NCBI GenBank assembly: GCA_004335835.1
Contig: RWJK01000386.1
Location: 27,532-91,531 of the forward strand
From: Scenedesmus sp. ARA3
Taxonomy: Eukaryota > Chlorophyta > Chlorophyceae > Sphaeropleales > Scenedesmaceae
Length of the DNA stretch: 64,000 nucleotides
Direction: 5' to 3'
The position numbers were made by a program, and so were the translations under genes. Of the stretch, positions 59,743-64,000 are shown piece by piece (position 1 is the first letter of the stretch; each line of letters begins with the position of its first letter). The notes beneath the pieces were generated by a model. That model did not search any database, had not been told where the DNA came from, and saw only the letters and a program-made list of their open reading frames with translations.

Positions 59743-60187
59743 ATGTACACCCTTTGCAGCGTTTCAGGCGTGGTCGACGCGACGGATGCAAGTTGCACTG
59801 TACTGTCATGTAACGTACATGCGGTATCAGCTGACCTGGTGGTGTACACATTTATTGCTTAGTTCAGTGGGACACGCCCTTGCACGCAAGGCCGGCCGTC
59901 GGGTGTACATCAAATGACTTCTTACGGGTGTCTGTTTGTCATTGTCATTGCCAGAGAGGTGGCAAATTCCTGCTAATGTTTAGTGCTGATTGGATTGGAA
60001 GGTTGCCCAGTTGCACTCGGTCTGTTGTTTGGCTAAATGTGACAACGGCCCTGGGCTATCACGCGTTGGTAATCATATGTAAGTGTGGTGCTCACTGGTC
60101 GTACTGTACCGCGGTACGCCCCTGGTTCCAATCTGCAGAAGTAGCTCGGCACAGTTGAGTGCGCCAGTTCGTTGTAGTCACGCACCC

Positions 60188-60200
60188 AAACCCTAAACCC
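60188..60200 (+). repeat. interstitial telomere-like motif (CCCTAAA strand)
   Basis: AAACCCTAAACCC, two units of the TTTAGGG repeat on the minus strand, close to the point where the composition changes between the two convergent genes. Confidence 0.6.
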
Positions 60201-60474
60201 TCGAACCCCTTGGGGGGGCCCTGCCATGAGCGCCTGGCAGCTGTCTGGTTGCAGCACTGCAGCAGGTGCACATACACAATCAAGAACAAAGGCGGCTCAA
60301 ACATGCCTGTTGTGTAACATCTGTGAGTGCGTCAGTCGTGATGCGTCATGCGGCAGGTGACACCAGGTATCATGTCCAGCACAGCATTTCAAAACAAATG
60401 CAGACATATCAACAAGTGGGTGCTTGCAGTAAGTCCAAACTCACAGCGAAGCATATACACTGCCACCGTGTGAC

Positions 60475-60578
60475 AGATGTGCGCCAGGAGCCCTAGGGCG
60501 GGGGGCTTCTGGCCCAGCATTGCTTGAAGGTGCGCAGATGCTTTTACTATGCCTAGAATCGTCCTATTTAGATGTGCG
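60475..60578 (+). mobile_element. 85-bp dispersed element, copy flanked by AGATGTGCG
   Basis: Core from GGAGCCCTAGGGCGGGGGGC to TAGAATCGTCCTATTT. The 9-bp direct repeat AGATGTGCG is at 60475-60483 and 60570-60578. The ends fall at the same points of the element as in the 37 kb copy, which supports true element borders. Confidence 0.75.
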
Positions 60579-61094
60579 GGGACAGCAGCAGTGGACAGCA
60601 AGCACTAGCTCCATGATGAGGAGGACACAGCATGATTACGGTATGACGCCCACTTCCATCAAACGTGCTCAGGATGTCTTCATGCTGACATGCCATAGGC
60701 AAACTCTCTGTCAACAGCGCTAGCCAAGCTCAGTCCAGCCTGGTGCAATGACTGCAGCTGCAATTCCTGCTTTGCCGCATGAGTATGCACAACAAAAGTT
60801 TGACTGGTGGGATGCATGCAGAAAATGACAACAGTTTCTGCTTAAGTGACGCTGTGGCGGATCATTCACCTTGAACTGTAACGTCAAATCAAACATGCAC
60901 AACGGATGTACGTCACGCAGGTCAAGTTTGTGAGGCCAGGCACGAAAGTTTCGCAGCATGCATTGCAACAGCTGCAGCACCCCACAGCACTAGGGTAGGC
61001 GTGCTACAATCAGCAAAGCTAGTCGCAGGATCACGGCTGCTTTCAAGTAGCAGATGCAGCTGCAGCACAAGCGCTGTACCATATAGCATATGCC

Positions 61095-61173
61095 TCGAAT
61101 TCAAAATCACTTTGGCCTCGGCACGGCCCACCTCTGCAACGAACACGTTGGCTGGCCGAGGCACACTCGTGCC
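61095..61173 (-). pseudogene. partial duplicate of the barrel-protein last exon
   Basis: The minus strand encodes GTSVPRPANVFVAEV, a copy of GTSVTRPDNVYVAEF in the true last exon at 61452 and following. It then runs on without the PRFKRF end. It lies about 300 bases downstream of the stop. It may be a decayed duplicate or the remnant of a second, tandem gene. Confidence 0.6.
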
Positions 61174-61451
61174 TATGCAAATGCGCGGTGTTCTGGTGGT
61201 AGCACAGCATGCTGCAACTCGGTGCCTGGCATGCGGCAGCAGCCAGGAAGCATATGCTGCACCACCAGTGCCTATGCACCACTGGCGGGCCAGTTCCCAG
61301 AAGGGCTTGCAAGTTTTCTATCCAATTAGCCCGTGAACACACTGGCAGCCATAACGCATCGTTCGCGGAGACCTTGCCATATACCTGCCCAAAGATACCC
61401 CCACAGCCAGCAGCAGCACCCTGACACACTGCGTCTCCTGTCTCCTCAGGT

Positions 61452-63077
61452 TTAGAAGCGCTTGAACCTCGGCACCGCGAATTCAGCCACATACACGTTG
61501 TCTGGCCTAGTCACGCTCGTGCCGCTGTGAATCACCTCCCCAGTAGCGCCCTTGTAGCGCCCCGTGCCTCCCACCACAGCTGGGTCAAAGTCTGTTGGCT
61601 CTCGAAACAGGTTAGCGCGGTCAAGCGCTGCTGACACAAATAACGTGTCATCTCCGCTCGGCCCAAGCTCCACTGCCATTGTAGCCAGCCATTGCTGGGG
61701 CACACGTTTTGGTACATTGTAATTATAAGCAGCAGGCGACGCCAACAGCGGCAGCAACAGCAGCAGCAGCAGCAGCAGCAACACAATTGAGATGCGCCAC
61801 CATTGACTCCAGTGACCAATTCCTTATGTTTTCAGGGGGAGCGACACCCTACTGGCTGGCCATACACAGCAATCAAGTGAACCTGACTGCCGGAGGGCTG
61901 CGACAATGCCGTCACCAGCAAGACACGCAAGCACCCCTACACAGGTGGGTGCCATTCGCCAAAGCAAGGCTGGTATGCCGTAGCAAGGCACAAAGCGCCA
62001 CAAACAGGGTATACCGCAATACGTATTGCAGCTCGATCGTAACGCACTGCTTTTTCAGGCAGGATCTGCTTGCTGTGGCCGCGGCATACTGTTGTCTGTG
62101 TCCGATGCATATCAGCAGGTGCAGCCTATGCTGCTGCCACAGTGATGCAGCGGCTAGGCCTGTACATACGCAGCATCTGCAACTGGTTGCTGGTGGTCTC
62201 ACCAACTCATTGTTAGCGCGGAGAAATGTAGATGTGCTTGAAGTATCAAAGGTGCCAACCTGCACAGCACGCAGCAGCGGACCGTGAATTTTAACACATT
62301 TGATGCGCGCCGTGCATGCAATACTGCAGCAAGAGTAACACGTTGGAGCAGCTCAAGCACTGCTTGTTGTACCATTACATACAATGAAGACTTAGACGCT
62401 GTGGGTACGGTCAAGCTGGGTCAGCATGTTTGCAGTCCTTCTGCGTTCCTTCAGATACACCAGCACTGGCAACCCTCCGCTATGCACTGGCATGCTAAAC
62501 ATGGGCAGCTGCTGCAGGCAGTGCTGCATGTGCCACTGCAAAGCAAGATGCTGCTGCTGCTGCTGCTGCTGCTCTGCACAGTGCATATACTGTATCTGGT
62601 GCACCTTGATGCCGGTGCTGTTGTCAAAGACATCTCCTGAGACAACCGTTGACGAAAGGTGGGCCTCCTTGGGGTCTGGCGTGAAGGTGTCAAAAAAGGT
62701 CTCGTTGAGGTTGACCTTGATGCGGTAGTAGGTGTACGCCTTGTCTGATGTCACCTGCAGGAAGGTGACCACAGTTTCAGCTGCTGCCAGCAGCTATTGC
62801 TGCTGCTGCTGCTGCTGCTGTTGGTGCTGGTTGTGCTAAGCGGTGCATCCAGGAGCAGCAGCAGGGACAAGCGCACAGTGCTGAGCATATGCATAAGCGA
62901 ACCACGCGTCCGAGCTCTTACGGGCTCGTAGTGCATGGTGCTCGGGTTGAATTTGCTGAGCGAGCCCACAGGGGGGTCACGTGGCTTGCCGTGGCTGGCG
63001 TCCTGCGCAAATGCCGCTGACAACGTTCCAACCAGGAACGCCATGCATAGCAGCGTGCAGAGGTCGCGTGGCGCCAT
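61452..63077 (-). CDS. secreted allene-oxide-cyclase/dirigent-like barrel protein
   Basis: Small secreted protein of the AOC/dirigent barrel group; ligand or reaction unknown. Exon 1 63077-62922 starts MAPRDLCTLLCMAFLVGTLS, a clear signal peptide. Exon 2 62754-62605 (VTSDKAYTYYRIKVNLNETF .. TPDPKEAHLSSTVVSGDVFD). Exon 3 62259-62203 (VGTFDTSSTSTFLRANNEL). The last exon ends at 61452 and holds SGDDTLFVSAALDRANLF and the family signature DPAVVGGTGRYKGATGEVIH, closing with PRFKRF. Phases agree for exons 1-3. The acceptor of the last exon, and whether a further small exon lies at about 61850-61930, could not be fixed; a (CTG)7 tract at 61758-61778 may precede the acceptor. The N-terminal part has no characteristic motif, so the family call rests on the C-terminal signature. 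Confidence 0.7.
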
Positions 63078-64000
63078 GATCTTGAAGTTCTCGCTGGGTC
63101 ACCTGGTGACTGGTGACACGAGTGACACGTGCGTATGCGACTTGATGAAGGCGATATGACACTTATATGGTGGTAATATTACTATCGTGGTTAAAATGTC
63201 AGTGACAGGCGCTCTTGTGGGCATCGCACAGGATCGAGGTCTGGGGTTGTCTGCGTACCATGGTACCATGGTATCGCCATACGACGATGAAGGATGATCG
63301 TCCGATTCCTGGCTCCAAAGAACTTGTTGAACATAGCAGAAAGATTGTAGTACATTGATCTGGCAGCCAGGGGTGCACCATAGCCTCGCGTAGTCTCTCT
63401 CTCTATCTTAAGATATCAAGCTTGATCTGGCCGACAAACTGCTGTGAAGCAGCATACACGTGTGCACATGTGCTGTACAGCACCACATGCCATGGGTGCT
63501 GTGTACACGTGTATGCTGCTTCACAGCAGTGTATTGGCCAGACCCCATGATGGGGTGGCCACAGCTGCTGTTGTGCCTGATGCATCAGGCCCTGAGCCTC
63601 ACCGGGTGCACCCACGTGGGCACACAGTGTTCAATTTTGCGCGGGTGTTTAGACACCATGCACAGCTAGTAGCATTGGCATGACTGTCGTGGAATGTGAG
63701 GTTGCCCAGCCGTGCCGTGCAACTTGCACGCATGCGCAGGGGCCGGCCTAGGCCGCACAGGCCTGTGCTTGATGTGCCTGATGCTGTCACCGCGGCAGTG
63801 AGTAGCTCAAGGTACAGGCTCGCCTGCTCAGTATGCGCCTTCAAGCATGGTTAATTCCAGAATGTGAACGCAGCACAGACCATCCTCACCGGCTGCGGCC
63901 TCACCACAGCAAGCGTACTGCCTACTATGGTGGCTGTACTATGGTCAAGGCCCATCCACATCTCATCCACAAATCGTCCACATCAGGTCATCCACAGTGC
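63078..64000. other. right-edge sequence upstream of the barrel-protein gene
   Basis: No gene resolved. It holds a long foldback (63426-63538) and the palindrome CCTGATGCATCAGG at about 63576-63589. A minus-strand open stretch around 63600-63844 has no recognisable motif. Confidence 0.4.
63426..63538. repeat. foldback with perfect 25-bp arms
   Basis: The left arm at 63439-63463 (CTGCTGTGAAGCAGCATACA.. ) is an exact reverse complement of the right arm at 63505-63529. Outside them, TCTGGCC and GGCCAGA extend the pairing after a short mismatch. The loop is about 41 bases and contains further pairing (GGTGCTG/CAGCACC). It could be a MITE-like element or an RNA hairpin. Confidence 0.85.

Larger units (their letters stand above)
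59207..61451. other. convergent intergenic region EF-SAM gene / barrel-protein gene
   Basis: GT-rich up to about 60.15 kb, then CA-rich. No gene recognised apart from an exon-like fragment at 61095-61173. Contains a telomere-like motif and one 85-bp element copy. Confidence 0.5.

Overview
The window is nuclear DNA from a green alga, most likely a chlorophyte of the Chlorophyceae type. The evidence is GC-rich, intron-rich genes with consensus GT..AG introns, an SBP-box transcription factor (a green-lineage family), a plant-type RNA polymerase II CTD phosphatase of the CPL type, a free-standing CNX1 G domain, plant-type TTTAGGG motifs, and heavy CAG/CTG repeat load that encodes poly-Q, poly-A and poly-S. 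No prokaryotic feature, CRISPR array, rRNA or tRNA was recognised. Gene models were built by hand from splice sites, reading phase and family motifs; the phases agree across all listed exons unless stated.

Layout. (+) SBP-box factor, about 354-3262. An 11.3 kb gene-free stretch, 3263-14570. (-) SPOC-domain protein, 14571-16857. (-) CWC25 splicing factor, 18088-21512. (+) bZIP factor, 22156-24433. (-) secreted alpha/beta hydrolase, 26326-29621. (-) CNX1G molybdopterin adenylyltransferase, 30931-32576. (+) SNF7/CHMP4 ESCRT-III subunit, 33020-35064. (-) CPL/FCP1-like phosphatase with a dsRNA-binding domain, 37872 to about 53062. (+) large signal peptide/EF-hand/SAM/FN3/TM/FYVE-like protein, 53888-59206. 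(-) secreted allene-oxide-cyclase/dirigent-like barrel protein, 61452-63077. Genes alternate in convergent and divergent pairs. Each convergent gap is GT-rich on the strand of the left gene and turns CA-rich halfway, as expected if both sides are long 3' transcribed flanks.

The most unusual signal is in the introns. At about twenty exon edges in six genes, the exon-intron junction (the last or first 20-60 exon bases plus the splice site) is tandemly copied one to eight times, always inside the intron. Only the outermost copy keeps the reading frame. The CPL gene carries most of these arrays. Other items of interest are an ~85-bp dispersed element flanked by direct repeats (four copies), (CTG)n tracts directly before splice acceptors in unrelated genes, an intronic hairpin repeat shared by two genes, a long foldback near the right end, and a possibly STIM-like EF-SAM membrane protein with a FYVE-like finger.

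The genes do not form one pathway. They cover transcription (SBP, bZIP, SPOC, CPL), splicing (CWC25), membrane remodelling and calcium (SNF7, EF-SAM-FYVE), cofactor synthesis (CNX1G) and secreted enzymes.
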